DNA of 64,000 nt from Siderastrea radians (Eukaryota > Cnidaria > Anthozoa > Scleractinia > Rhizangiidae). The position numbers and the translations under genes are program-made. The first letter of the stretch is position 1, and every line of letters begins with the position of its first letter. Of this stretch, positions 1-11,447 are shown one piece after another. The stretch covers positions 31,838,307 through 31,902,306 of the forward strand of contig OZ024896.1 of NCBI GenBank assembly GCA_964017195.1, given 5' to 3'. The notes below the pieces were generated by a model. The model saw nothing but the letters and a program-made list of their open reading frames with translations, searched no databases and was not told where the DNA came from.

Positions 1-370
1 ACACTGGCATATTTTGCACTTTATCTTGCCCTCATACGGTAAAATCTTGCAACAGTGGAATAATGAGCCGTCATCAGGGGTTATGGGGATGCAGGATATT
101 TGCAGAAAAAATTACAGGGTTACAGGATACCGAAGGAAAAAATTATAGGGATGCGGGATATTTGAAAAAGAAATATGGGGATATTCAATGTGAAGTTTAG
201 GGATACGAGACTGCACAATTAAGGGGATATGGGATCTTTCAAGGAAAAGTTAAAGGGATACGGGATACCCAGACCCCCCTCTAATGGGGCCTCAATAATA
301 AATATCCCATCTTTCTTAATATATTAATTTTATTGTTGGGAATGTTCATTGATATATTTATCATTTGCAG
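1..370. repeat. Intron with decayed GGGATAYGGGATA-type repeat
   Basis: The left edge lies in an intron of the FYB-like gene. It is filled with imperfect copies of a short motif around GGGATACGGGATAT, spaced about 40-60 bp apart, between 70 and 275. The block ends with CCCCCCTCTAATGGGG. It looks like one arm of an old interspersed repeat. The stretch ends in the acceptor TCATTTGCAG at 361-370 that opens the first visible exon. No coding sequence was seen here. Confidence 0.5.
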
Positions 371-3300
371 TAGTCCACAAGTCAAAGAGAAAGGAAAGAA
401 AGATCTTAGGAAGGAAATGGAACTGCAGAAGAAGAGGGAAAGAGAAGAACAAAAAAGGAAAAAGGAAGAGGAGAAAAGAAGAGAAAAAGAGGAAAAAGAA
501 GAGAAGAAAAGGAAAGAGGAAGAAAGAAAGAAAAGAGAACGAGAAGACAAGGAGCTTCGAAAGAAACACAAGGTGTGAAAAAAATGCATTTGATTGGTTA
601 GAAATTTTAAAAACACTTCAGGATTTCACCCACTGACTCAAAATATGGAACCATCGTCTAAAGCGTAATGCACAGTACCACAGAAAAGTAGTGCTCAGTA
701 GCTTCACTTTACAGTTATAGTTTAGGATTTCATCCACAGAGTCAAAAGTAGCTTTCATTAAACTTGAACAGTCACTCTTTGGGATCATTCCAGCCACAGA
801 AGACTCAAAAGTTAGAGCAATGTCTGCTTGAAAAAAACTCAACTAGCTTTAAAAACCAGGAGGTGAAAGTCTTTGTCTCACTGCACAAAGGACAACTCAT
901 GACACAATATCGTGACTATCTGGTAGATACTGTCTAGTAAAATCATTTTTGTTCTTGCTTTAGCTGAAACCTGGAAATGAAGGTGGTGGGGTTGGAGAAG
1001 CAAAAACTATCTTTTCTGGAGATGGAAAGTTTGAACTGCCTGTGAAGGAGGGAGAGACACTGGTTATTGTCAGTGAGAAAGGATGTCCACCTGGAAAATG
1101 GCTGGTTAGAAACCCAGAAGGACACTGTATGTATATGCTTGCTTGATTTTCTTGACGTAATCGTCCTAGTTGATTTCAAAGGATAAATAATAAAATAAAT
1201 AACTAAGTAAAGAAACAAATGTGAATATTTGTGGGTGTTTCCTAGGTGCAAAACATGTCTTGTTTTCTTATGAAAAACTTAAACAGAAAAGCTGCACACG
1301 GGGAGCCGTCCCTGGATCCAGGGTCGTGGTGGACCTTCACTGAAAAAATATTTTAATAGTGGACAATGAAAAAGCCACTGGTATAGGAAAAAGAGACGAC
1401 TGTGTTATTCCAATATTTCAGACAGCAAGCTGTCCTTCTTCAGGGAGTTACTCAGAATATTGAACATTGGAATAACACATCTTTTTTTTCCTGTACCACT
1501 TGTTTTCTTAGCATAGGGGTCCATGCTCTGCAAGTGTTGTTTGTTTACGTAATTGCTTTTTTTTTCAGTGGGTTATGTACCAGCAGAGCATATTCAACTC
1601 AAAGTAAGTTTAGAAAATCAGTGTTAATACATTTTATAGCTGGGGGATGTAAAATTAACTATCATGTGCATCTCAACCTTTTTTCTTTGTAATTGCAGAA
1701 TTCTCTTGACCACTTTTAATTAATACATAGTACATAATTGAAAGGCCCGGTGGAAAAAGGGCGTAAGTGACGATTTGAGGTTAAAATCGAAATTGCTCCT
1801 ATTTAGCTGAACATTGGCACACAGGCTGGTTTTCATGTGAGGAACACTGTTGCGCACTTATTTCTTGACCTGAGATCTAAAATTTGAAGAATTAGCGTAT
1901 TACTTTTGCTTAAAACTGACACAAAGAAAACAACAGGACCGCGGATTCTAGGTTGAATTCCTTTGTTTTAGTTCAGGTAGAGAACATAAGAAATCTTTCA
2001 CGCATCACTTGAGCGAGTTCAGTTCAACAACACTTTTCACGCAAAAGTAATACGCTAATTCTTCAAATTTTAATAGATCTCAGGTCAAGAAATAAGTGCG
2101 CAACAGCGTTCCTCACATGAAAACCAGCCTGTGTGCCAATGTTCAGCTAAAGAGGAGCAATTTCGATTTTAACCCCAAATCGTCACTTACGCCCTTTTTC
2201 CACCGGGCCCTTCAATTATTACAATAATAATCAGGGGCATTCCTAGGCATTTTTGCATTGCTAGCCTTCAGGTTTACAGCATTTTGTAGAGGGGAGTGGG
2301 GGAGGTTAATAATGATAATAAAGCAAGTAATTGCTGATAACTCTGTCTTTGGTTTACTGTTACATATAAATTAACAATTAACATTAAAAGCTCTCAGAAA
2401 GTTTCAAACGAAAGGAAATTTCATGAAAGGGTATGCACGACCACCACTGAAGTAATCAGCTTGACCCACTTAAAAAGAGGACCCTGAAAAAATTTCAGGC
2501 TTGAGCGGGATTCGCAGGACTTCGTGACCCTGCATGCAAACTGGTTAAGTTGCACACGAACCAACAAGGCCCACGTGGCCGGAGCTTAACTTAACCCCTC
2601 GTTTCTGTAGCATGAAGCAACTGAGAGTATTGCTACTCCCCAACCCCCAGGATGGGATGGTAGTCCATCGCAGGGTTACCCCCAGCAGTATGTCGCCGGT
2701 ACCCATTTTATACAGCTAGGTGGAGGGAGACGATGTGGGGTAAATTTTCTTGTCTAAGGAATCAACACAATGGCAGGGACTGGGCCTCAAACCACCGACC
2801 TTCAGATCTGAAGTCCAATGCGTTAGCAACTACACCACCATGCCCTGTGTATTTTTTGGCTTACACCTCTTCCCTGCACACACAATTTCCCCGCCCTTTA
2901 TACCCACTGTTTTCAGTGGTGCTTTGGGAACCCTTTACCTAGTTAACCCATAACTCAACACCTTCATTGCCACAAAGGTTGCTACTGAATCTACTATTTC
3001 TATTTTTTTTTCACAAACAAGTGGGAGCTGATCATTTGCGAGTTCTTACTGAACCCCTAGATGGTGAACAATTATGTACATTGTATTTTGTATTGTCAAG
3101 GCTATTACAAAATACTGTATATTATGACTGTGTACAGCTATTGGTGTGTGTATTATTTTTCAGATTGACAGTGATGGAAATCGTCTCAGGTATAAAAATA
3201 TTACTAATTTAATCGCTATACTTATGACCTACACAGGTCAAATTACATTTCAATGACTATTTCCAGATTTAGAGTTCCTTCCTGCAAGTCAATTTACCTT

Positions 3301-6300
3301 ATTTTTCCTTTGTTTGTGGGTCATAATTTTGGCAATTACTGCAATGTAGAAAAAATAAGCAAAAATTAAGACTTTTATGTGCAATTTGCAGGCTTTGAGT
3401 GAGGATAAGTTAATTTGATTTTGTCAGTGTTGTACAGTACAATGTTAAGATAAGGTTGCAGAATTTTGTTGTGTAAAGCATCCCATGGCTGTTGCTAATC
3501 TCCAGGTGCTGTAGGATGAAGAAACTGTGAGTATCACTGTTCCCCACTCAATAGGACGGTAGTCCGTTCAATGGATAAACCCCCAGCAGTACATGTATGT
3601 TGCCTTCCAATAATTTTTTTCCTAGGTAGAAAGAAAAATCATGGATTAATACTGTTGACTTAGGAAATTAAACAACACAATGCAATGCACTACACTCCCA
3701 GACACCCAAGTCCCCACCCCTCTTCAGTTGGTTTGCATTTATTGTCTCACTGTCCACCTAAGATTTACCCAGTAGACAAAGTATTTAAAAGGCCTGAAGA
3801 GTCTGAGACGCAAGGTAGGAATCTGGCCTTAAACTTCGTCTCAAAAATTTAATTTAACAAGTCATTTTTTTTTGTTTCTTTTCCACTTTGCAGTGCTGTT
3901 ATAACTGAAGACTTCTATGAAGATGTGGATAAATATCAGGGCACAGGTCAAATAGCGGAAGGTATACTATTGCTTTATTGAAGACAAAGAGCGACTGATC
4001 ATTTGCCTTGGTTCTACACCCACTGGGAAGGGAGATAGTGAGGGTGAAAATGGCTGGTTAAAAAGACACATGATGCATTCGTATAACACTTTCGTGTGGG
4101 TATTTGTGCAGTATTTTGCTTTAGACAAACCATGTAGAAACGGTTCTTTAGTATTTTGTTCAGTGGTTTCGGTGAGCTCGAAATGGGACTATTCCTTTGT
4201 TTGGTATGTGCCAATCCAAAGGGTATGTTTTTAAGCCATTTTGATCTCAAATACGTGAAAGGTTTTGCTTTGACACATTTTGGTCAGAAAGCTTGGGTGG
4301 TGGATTTACTTTGCTACTACACCACCTGATAAGGTAGTAGCCATGAAATTTGCCTGGGGTGGGGGTATGTGCTACTGTGAAGGGTAATGGTTCTTAAGCA
4401 GTTTAGACTGGGATAGGGTATAGAAATCGGAGAGTTGTGGTCAGGGGTATGGTGTACATTTATCAGAAAACTTGGAATTGGTCCTAGGCAAGTCTGGGAT
4501 TTTTGATATCTAGTCTACAATGGGGTAAAATACAAAATGCAGCGGTGGGTAAGGGGGGTAAAATGCAAAATGCTGCTGAGGGTAAGGGGGGTAAAATACA
4601 AAATGCAGCTGGGGGTAAGGGGGGTAAAATGCAAAATGCAGCTGTGGGTAAGGGGGGTAAAATGCAAAATGCAGCTGGGGGTAAGGGGGGTAAAATGCAA
4701 AATGCAGCTGTGGGTAAGGGGGGTAAAATGCAAAATTCAGTTGTGGGTAGGGGGGGTAAAATGCAAAATGCAGCTGGGGGTAAGGGTCTCAGAGTCTCAG
4801 TGTTTGGAGTGACAGGGTATAGATTTCTGTTTCATGGAAAGAGGTGAGCTATGAAAAAGGCTAGGGAAATTAATAGAGGCTGGTCTGAAAAAGGGTTCAG
4901 GTTTTGATCTTTGATTCTTATCAACTGTGGAATATGCTATATTTGCAATGCTGCTCCTAGTTTGCCAGTTTTGTTCCACTTTTTTCAATGTCTATTATAA
5001 TCTTATTTCAGAAGCTGATGACCAGGAGGTTTATGATGATATTGCTGGACAAGGTATCAATTATAAAATTATTCAACTTTCTTGTTATTAATGTTATTTA
5101 GAAACTGCTAGTGGACATGATCCCAAACTAGATATTTTTGGATTCATTCCAATTTTTGGGTCTGTGGACAGGGTCGTCCACATTATGCCGGCATAATTTT
5201 GAGCATACCGGTAATAGTGAGGCAAAAGAATGGAGCATTGTGCTGGAATAATAGTGCAAAGTTTCTTGAAACTTATTGTGCTTTATAAAAACTTTGCCAA
5301 AACCATGGGATTCCCACACAAGACACCGGTCCAGGTACCACATTCTAAGACCAGGGATGGTTACAAAAAGCAAAAACATGGCTTCCAGTAGTTCCAGTTC
5401 TACAACATTGTCAGCTGCCTCCTCAGACTCTTTCCATTTACACTTGTAACCAACATAAATCTGCTTTCTATGATTTTTTATTTATTTTATTTTAATTACA
5501 AATGGAGCATAATAGTGATGCTATTTGAGCATAATAGTGACATTTGTTGAGCATAAAGAATTAACATAATAGTGTAAAACATTGAGCGTAATGTGGACAT
5601 CCCTATCTGTGGATGAACTCCTTAAGTGAGACCATTCAAATGAAATCACTTGAGTTATACTTCCTAGTAATGCTGTTTGTTATGCTATGCAAGGTGCTTC
5701 TAACTTTTGAGACTGTGGATGAAATCCTAATGTGTGACCATTCAAATGAAAGCTACTGAGCAGTACTTTCCTGTGGTGCTGTTTACTATGCTGTACGAGG
5801 TGGTTCTAACTTTTGAGTCTGTGGATGAATACTTAAGTGTGACCATTTAAACGAAAGCTACTGAGCAGTATTTTCTTGTGGTGCTGTTTATTATGCTGTA
5901 AAAGGTGGTTCTAACTTTTGAGTCTGTGGATGAAATACTAAAGTGAGACCATTCAAATGAAAGCTACTGAGCAGTACTTTCCTGTGGTGCTGTTTATTAT
6001 GCTGTGCAAGATGGCTCTAACGTTAGAGTTTGTAGATGAAACCCTTAACTTTAACCCTTTGAGTGAAAGCTACTGAGCAGTACTTTCCTGTGGTGCTGTT
6101 TATTATGCTGTACAAAGTGGTTCTAACTTTTGAGCAGTGGATAGAGTCCATTCTAGTGAAGGCTACTGATTACAGCAGTGTACTTCTCCGGTTTTACTTT
6201 ATTTATAAGATTTTGAAATTTTGTCACTATTTAGAGTAGAAGGGTTTAATTGTGCGTTTTTTTTGTTTTCACAGAACCTATCGACGAGGACTTATATGAG

Positions 6301-6321
6301 GAACTTCCTGCTGACCAGTAG
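371..6321 (+). CDS. FYB/ADAP-like adaptor, C-terminal seven exons (5' end outside the window)
   Basis: Exons 371-572, 964-1126, 1569-1603, 3164-3189, 3894-3961, 5012-5053 and 6275-6321 (stop TAG) join with matching phases (2,1,0,2,1,1), and every border is AG/GT. The protein starts in a Lys/Glu-rich helix (about 65 residues, ending ELRKKHK). A helical SH3-like fold follows, with FELPVKEGETL, then GKWLVRNPEGH, then GYVPAEHIQL. The tail carries tyrosines in acidic settings: EDFYEDVD, QEVYDDIAGQ and DEDLYEEL. The order charged helix, hSH3, then YDD-type motifs, including DDQEVYDD, matches the hSH3 region of vertebrate FYB (ADAP), a cytosolic scaffold. There the hSH3 domain is reported to bind acidic lipids and the tyrosines recruit SH2 proteins; that role here is inference. 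The tail is dispersed over very small exons. PRAM1-like relatives are the main alternative. The 5' exons lie to the left of the window. Confidence 0.8.
625..810 (-). repeat. ~107-bp dispersed minisatellite, about two inverted units
   Basis: Read on the - strand this gives GACTCTGTGGATGAAATCC and AAAGCTACTGAGCACTAC-like blocks. It is the same unit that forms larger arrays at 5.6-6.1, 33.1, 40.1, 48.5, 55.0 and 61.4 kb. It lies in the intron between the first two visible FYB-like exons. Confidence 0.7.
1734..2219. mobile_element. Foldback MITE, 486 bp, TSD TAC
   Basis: Two long arms face each other: 1734-1909 (ATAATTGAAAGGCCCGGTGG...) and 2040-2219 (...CCACCGGGCCCTTCAATTAT). They are inverted complements over about 170 bp with few mismatches and enclose about 130 bp of unrelated sequence. 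The outer ends ATAATTGAA/TTCAATTAT are perfect complements and are flanked by TAC at 1731-1733 and 2220-2222, consistent with a 3-bp target-site duplication. There is no coding capacity, so it is a non-autonomous element. It sits in the long intron between FYB-like exons 3 and 4 of the visible set. Confidence 0.8.
2550..2855 (-). mobile_element. tRNA-derived SINE (head on the - strand)
   Basis: The + strand shows GAAGCAACTGAGAGTATTGC, GTCGCCGGTACCCATTTTAT and ends near CACCATGCCCTG. The - strand end carries a tRNA-like head with an A-box-like TGGTGTAGTTGCTAACG and a B-box-like GGTTTGAGGCC. Related copies lie at 3485-3705, 12092-12386, 34360-34505 and 41435-41560. I recognise the GCAACTGAGAGTATTGCTAC core as typical of stony-coral genomes (knowledge, not searched). 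Confidence 0.75.
3485..3705 (-). mobile_element. Decayed copy of the tRNA-derived SINE
   Basis: GATGAAGAAACTGTGAGTAT, GGACGGTAGTCCGTTCAATG and CCCCCAGCAGTACATG parallel the copy at 2550-2855 in the same order. Substitutions are many and the tRNA head is barely recognisable. It is intronic in the FYB-like gene. Confidence 0.6.
4523..4785. repeat. 33-bp G-rich minisatellite, about eight units
   Basis: Units of GGGGGTAAAATGCAAAATGC plus AGCTGTGGGTAAG repeat at a 33-bp period. Because 33 is a multiple of three, all frames stay open and show an 11-residue repeat (GGKMQNAAVGK). It lies inside the intron between exons ending 3961 and starting 5012, has no splice support, and is best read as non-coding. 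Confidence 0.85.
5595..6150 (+). repeat. ~107-bp minisatellite array, about five units
   Basis: Each unit holds CATTCAAATGAAAGCTACTG, AGCAGTACTTTCCTGTGGTG, CTGTTTATTATGCTGTAC and TTCTAACTTTTGAGTCTGTG. Units differ by a few substitutions and small indels. It fills the last intron of the FYB-like gene, just upstream of the terminal exon. Confidence 0.85.
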
Positions 6322-7144
6322 TAGTTTTGTACCATTCCTACTCTCCCCTCCCTCATGCTGTGAATATTTTCCCAGAAGGGCCTCCTTGATGAGCATGCGT
6401 GTATGTTTAAGATTTATGTTCTGATATAAAGCCAAATACAGCTGCCTTTCACCATTACAGAATGCAAGGGGTTCCCCCCTGCCCCCCCCCCCCGGGGCCA
6501 ACACTGCCCAAGAGAGATGAGCCAGCAGCTGTATTCCCATGCTACAAAAAAACAATTATTTTATGAGATTGAGGTTAGATTACGTACAAGATTGAGTGAA
6601 ATAATTGTTTCATGATATAGACAAACCCTGGAACATGAGCTCTGTTATTATTTTGTCTAACAATCTTTTTGTTTAAAGAGTCTTGTCCAGGGGCTGTTTA
6701 TGTAAAATACCACAGTATATATCGAAAAATATTTTAATACATAAACCCTTATTTTTGTACGAGTTTGAATTCTTTTCAATACATATTCGTCGGTCATTCC
6801 TTTAAGGAATCTTTTTAATGTGTGATGATTTGAGAAAATTTGATTAAAATCGAATTATTGAATATAATAAAATTTAGTGGAAATGTATTTCTTGAGAATG
6901 AGAAAGTAGTTTGCTTGAGGCTAGAATATTTTTGTAGCGCAATACTTGGTAATGGCGTTTGCCAAATCAATATATAGATGTCTTTTTCAAGTTCAATTTA
7001 GAAAATTTACAAATTATATGTAGAAATTGCATTGTCAGATTTACTATGTGATGTCACAGACAAATAGTATAATCTTTCGATTTTGCATAGCTTTTACAAT
7101 TGCAAATATATTTTCATATCAGTGCTATAATGCTTTATAATAAA
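6322..7144 (+). other. Probable 3' UTR and polyadenylation region of the FYB-like gene
   Basis: The region after the TAG is AT-rich with no ORF of note. AATAAA hexamers lie at 6866-6871 and 7139-7144; either could serve as the poly(A) signal. A short C-run interrupts it near 6480. The true end cannot be fixed from sequence alone. Confidence 0.4.
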
Positions 7145-7426
7145 GCAGGATGCTACAAAGGGTTTGTTAGAATTGGATCTTATTGAAAATTATTGCAGTC
7201 TTCGATAGATAAAACATTTATATATAAAAGGCAGTAAAGAAAAATCATTTAGTTTTATAAAATCAAATGTATGGCGGGAAATTCAGTTGGGAGACAAATA
7301 AATTTGCCTGTTGATTATGTTCTACAAAAGTGTCACGTTTTTGAGAATACTGGACAGTTTACTTGTAATCCTTCAGATTTTTCATGGCATATTATATTGT
7401 TGATCGTGACGTTCTTAACATTTGGT

Positions 7427-7442
7427 GGCTCCTAAAAGAGCC
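7427..7442 (-). terminator. Histone mRNA 3' stem-loop of H2B
   Basis: On the - strand this reads GGCTCTTTTAGGAGCC, a six-pair stem with a TTTA loop, 28 bases after the H2B stop codon. It is the SLBP-binding processing signal of replication-dependent histone mRNAs. The loop-closing pair is a U-G wobble. Confidence 0.9.
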
Positions 7443-7470
7443 GTTGGTTTTGGCGGTAAACTCAGCGAGT

Positions 7471-7842
7471 TTACTTGCTGCTGGTGTACTTGGTCACAGC
7501 CTTGGTTCCTTCACTGACGGCGTGTTTGGCCAGTTCACCGGGCAGAAGCAGCCTGATGGCGGTCTGGATCTCGCGGGAGCTGATGGTTGATTTCTTGTTG
7601 TAGTGGGCAAGACGGGAAGCTTCCGTAGCGATGCGCTCAAAGATGTCGTTGACGAACGAGTTCATAATTCCCATGGCTTTGCTGGAGATACCAGTGTCAG
7701 GGTGAACTTGCTTCAACACCTTGTAGATGTAGATAGCATAGCTTTCCTTTCTCTTTCCCCTTCTCTTCTTCTTTCCTTCAGCCCCGGCCTTTGCCTTTCC
7801 GGCTCTCTTCTCGCCTTTCTTTCCTGCAACTTTGGGTGCCAT
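7471..7842 (-). CDS. Histone H2B
   Basis: This is a complete intronless 123-residue ORF. The basic tail runs from [20 protein letters not shown] to [12 protein letters not shown]. The histone fold follows: [20 protein letters not shown], then [19 protein letters not shown], then the [20 protein letters not shown] helix, ending KYTSSK as in canonical H2B. It dimerises with H2A in the nucleosome. The start is fixed by MAPK and by length. It is divergent from H2A, with 311 bp between the start codons. A TATA box at 7892-7898 and a stem-loop in place of a poly(A) signal indicate S-phase expression. Confidence 0.97.
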   Translation of the reverse strand: MAPKVAGKKGEKRAGKAKAGAEGKKKRRGKRKESYAIYIYKVLKQVHPDTGISSKAMGIMNSFVNDIFERIATEASRLAHYNKKSTISSREIQTAIRLLLPGELAKHAVSEGTKAVTKYTSSK

Positions 7843-8153
7843 GTCTGTAGATCAGAATGGATTTGAATACCTGACAGCTCGTTCCAATTGTTTTTATACT
7901 AAAGTAAGGAAGAGAGCAATTACCATACGGATCGAAATTCTCGGTTACTGATTGGTTTGCTGTCATGAGTGACCCGCGAGGTCAACTTTCTTTGCAGGTC
8001 ATTTTTCATGTAGACAAAGGCTCTTTGAAATGCTGACAGAGAACAGCGTTTTGATTGGTGCTTTTCGATCCTTGCTGAACCATAAATATTGCAGTTCACC
8101 AATTTTGAGTCAATTTCTTACGTTATTCAGTATTTGATATCGAAATTTACAAC
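7843..8153. promoter_or_regulatory. Divergent H2B/H2A promoter
   Basis: A TATAAAA reading on the - strand (7892-7898) serves H2B, and ATAAATA at 8082-8088 is placed to serve H2A. Two ATTGG sequences (CCAAT on the - strand), near 7950 and 8053, fit the CCAAT boxes common in histone promoters. The H2A leader is about 40 bp. Confidence 0.7.
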
Positions 8154-8537
8154 ATGTCTGGTCGCGGTAAAGGAAAGGCAAAGGGTACCAAGTCCAAGAG
8201 CCGCTCATCCCGAGCAGGGCTTCAGTTTCCTGTTGGTCGTATCCATCGTCTTCTTCGCAAAGGCAACTATGCTGAGCGTGTTGGCGCCGGTGCTCCAGTG
8301 TACTTGGCTGCTGTGCTGGAGTATTTGAGCGCTGAGATCCTCGAGTTGGCGGGCAACGCTGCGCGTGATAACAAGAAAACAAGAATCATCCCCCGTCACC
8401 TTCAGCTTGCTGTCCGAAATGACGAAGAGTTGAACAAGCTGCTCGCCGGTGTCACCATTGCACAGGGAGGTGTTCTTCCCAACATCCAGGCTGTGCTTCT
8501 TCCCAAGAAGACCGAGAAGAAAGCCGGAAAAGCTTAA
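8154..8537 (+). CDS. Histone H2A (canonical)
   Basis: This is a complete intronless 127-residue ORF. The tail [20 protein letters not shown] is followed by [14 protein letters not shown], the acidic-patch region [16 protein letters not shown], and the docking segment [15 protein letters not shown]. The C-terminus is KTEKKAGKA with no SQ(E/D) motif, so it is a bulk replication-dependent H2A and not H2A.X. It pairs with H2B, its divergent neighbour. The stem-loop 24 bp after the stop supports non-polyadenylated processing. Confidence 0.97.
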   Translation: MSGRGKGKAKGTKSKSRSSRAGLQFPVGRIHRLLRKGNYAERVGAGAPVYLAAVLEYLSAEILELAGNAARDNKKTRIIPRHLQLAVRNDEELNKLLAGVTIAQGGVLPNIQAVLLPKKTEKKAGKA

Positions 8538-8561
8538 TTTGAAGCTTTCATTTACAAAAAC

Positions 8562-8577
8562 GGCTCTTTTAGGAGCC
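8562..8577 (+). terminator. Histone mRNA 3' stem-loop of H2A
   Basis: GGCTCTTTTAGGAGCC is followed by ACCA, identical in stem and loop to the H2B signal on the other strand. It again has a U-G wobble closing the TTTA loop. Confidence 0.9.
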
Positions 8578-9606
8578 ACCAAATGTTATTAAAGTCATGA
8601 TCAACGAATGTCCCCTTGATGACACCGACAGATACTTCTGAATCGGTGTATATGTTCTGGGCAAATTTAAGGTTATTGAGTTTTTCTTTAAGGACACCTT
8701 AGTTAGCTGGTTACTTCAAATCTGATATTCTACCAGGTTACCTTTCAGTTTTGTCTCATAATTTTTTGTCGTTGGCTAATTTTGACAGCGGTTCATCTGA
8801 AGTACGCATTCCGCCGCAACTTTGCCACTAAAATTTTGTTTCATACTCTTTCGGAGCGCGGTTTGGTTTTGGTGGGTGCAATGCCTTCTTCACCTCACGC
8901 CTACGAATTTTTTTAACGGAACTTTCAACTTGTATTTCAAAGATTGTATCTACCGTCGAAAGAAAACATGGCTGACATTTACTGTCTATGAAATTTTTCC
9001 TTTGATATTTGATAGCGCGCACCGTTGATGAGTCGTCTTCAAATGGCACATACTTAGAGGTCCGCTCAAACGAATTCTTATAGAGGGTGGCCTAAAAACA
9101 GGCTCCGATAGTAAGGAACAGGTCGCAATTCACAGGCTAATAGACGGACCGCAACCTGTCGAGCGAACGCGTGGAGCGGCTAAGGCATGTTGTTCGGACC
9201 GTTCACCGTTCATTATTGTTCCGTTTAACCACACCACCTTTGCCCCAACAAGGTTGTGCGAATTCTCTTACTTTTTCCTCAAAAGGTAGGAGTGGAGTGG
9301 GTGCGATGCGACATGAGCGCGATCAAGGAGCGAGCGCTCACTCGGTTGTCGGGCTAGTAAAGTACTAGAAGCCTACCCTACGTCTGTCCGCGAAATACAG
9401 TATGCCCGTCTAGGGACGAAGTTTCCGGCTAACAAACAATAAATATCGGACTAAATACGCTTCAATTACAAAATCACTAGTTGCGCTTCTTTCTCGTTTT
9501 CATTTCCCGGGTCATTTTCAATTTTGTCGGCTTAACCATAAAATTCAATTACAGTGTATTGCTGATTCAAGTCATTTTATTGGTCATGACTTTCGAGAGA
9601 TGTGGT
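8578..9606. other. H2A-H4 spacer, no gene seen
   Basis: About 1 kb lies between the two converging stem-loops. It holds no histone H3 or H1 coding sequence, no 5S rRNA and no tRNA that I could see. The middle (9040-9430) is richer in CG dinucleotides than its surroundings, but I could not assign it. Confidence 0.5.
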
Positions 9607-9622
9607 GGCTCCTAAAGGAGCC
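9607..9622 (-). terminator. Histone mRNA 3' stem-loop of H4
   Basis: On the - strand this reads GGCTCCTTTAGGAGCC, a perfect six-pair stem with TTTA loop, 24 bases after the H4 stop. The closing pair here is C-G instead of the U-G wobble of H2A and H2B. Confidence 0.9.
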
Positions 9623-9646
9623 GTGTGTTATTGTAGGCAGTGCAGT

Positions 9647-10070
<424 letters not shown>

Positions 10071-11282
10071 GACAGCACAATATCACATGAATATTGTATT
10101 ACCCACAAGCTACCACAACACGTTGTTGTATTTTGTCTAACACATTGTGTCCCCCAATTCATCGAAACTTGGCTTAAGAAACTGGAAAAAACGACCAAAT
10201 TTTAACCAAGTACGAGTCAAGACGGAAGAAAATAACAAGGTTCTACGATGTTTTCCCTATACAAGCTAAAATCATGATGTGCGTTATAAATATACTTGCC
10301 TTGGATCGAAAAATAATAAATGCAAAATGTGCATAGTAAATTTGTTCAACCAATGAAATCACTACGTGGGCCGCCAATCAACGTTGAGCCCGCCGTGTGG
10401 CATGAAATTTTCGCGGGAACAAATGTTCCAGAATTTGGATTTCGTTCGGACGTAACCTCCAGGATCAAATTTTCGCGGATCTCGGGCAATTTTCTGCGGT
10501 ATTTGATGTACGAACCTATATTCAGCAGAGAGTAAGTAAGTGAGAACTTTATAAACGTGTCATAACATCTAGCGTACAGAGAATAAATACGCTAATTGGG
10601 GACACCTAACTACAAAACAGTGCTATGATATGGTCTAAAAAACACCCCTATTCCCGCACTATGAAGCCTTTTGTTTTTGATCGAGATCGAAGCTGTCTAC
10701 AGATTTACGAACGATACCTCCTTAGTTTCTGCTCAGGAATAGTCGAGCGAGAATAACATGCCAACGGGAGTTGACTGCTGCGGGGACTGTCCCTGCGCAA
10801 AGGAGGGACCGCAGGCTATTTCGGGCGTCCAGATTGTGCTGAGCGGACTGGAACGCCTGGTCACAAAAAACGTAAAAAAAAAAAAAAAATGAATGGGCAT
10901 ACAACCCCTCAGTTGTATCATCATTGTATATCTAGTTCGTTGATGTAAGTTTTTGTTTGATAGAGTGAACTGCTGTCCTAGCTTGAGCGGCGGAGCATTC
11001 ATTATCCTTTCGATTTGTTCCAGAGCAGTTACCCTATTTCAAGACTGATCTTCTTTTAAACTCGTGTGCAGGATTATTAAGCCCGCCTCCCTTCCTTATT
11101 TCTCCTCCAATTCCTTAGATTCCCTCTATTTTGCATCCTCTTCATGTGCTTTCTTGGAGTCGTTTTCCAAGGTAACCGTCGAAGCACCTGGCTGCGTAGT
11201 TTGCGTTTCTGATGGGCCTGTACACTGGTGTAACGCTCCTCCCTTTACGTCCTCAGCTATAGGTGCTCTCGTAGCAATTCAG
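10071..11282. other. Intergenic, no gene recognised
   Basis: ORFs here are short and lack recognisable motifs. A 17-base A-run (on + strand) lies near 10873, possibly a retroposon tail. Nothing else could be supported. Confidence 0.4.
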
Positions 11283-11291
11283 TTGCCACTT

Positions 11292-11447
11292 TAGCCTGTT
11301 CCAGGCTCTCAGATAGTAGGGTCGGCGCGAACACAAGGGGAACGCGAAAATAATACGCGCGCGGGAGCCTGGGGAAAAAAGGGGGCGGTGGCGGTGGCGT
11401 TTTCTCTTCGCCCTTTTCCCCACTATCTCGGAGCCTGGAACAGGCTA
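11292..11447. mobile_element. MITE, 156 bp, 9-bp TSD
   Basis: The ends TAGCCTGTTCCAGGCTC and GAGCCTGGAACAGGCTA are inverted complements, and the repeat extends inward (AGATAGTAGGG opposite CCCCACTATCT). The element is flanked by identical TTGCCACTT at 11283-11291 and 11448-11456, a 9-bp target-site duplication. It has no coding capacity. Confidence 0.85.

Noticed and set aside
281..616. Long frames overlapping the first FYB-like exon in other frames and on the - strand
   Set aside because: They are shadows of a low-complexity AAG/GAA-rich exon; only the frame giving the Lys/Glu helix joins the SH3 exon.
7384..8582. Frames antisense to H2A, H2B and H4
   Set aside because: They are by-products of the strongly biased histone codon use.
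9040..9430. Possible 5S rRNA, tRNA or snRNA in the H2A-H4 spacer
   Set aside because: No 5S internal promoter, tRNA boxes or Sm site was found.
10320..10535. 71-residue ORF upstream of H4
   Set aside because: No motif, no promoter or histone similarity; likely chance.
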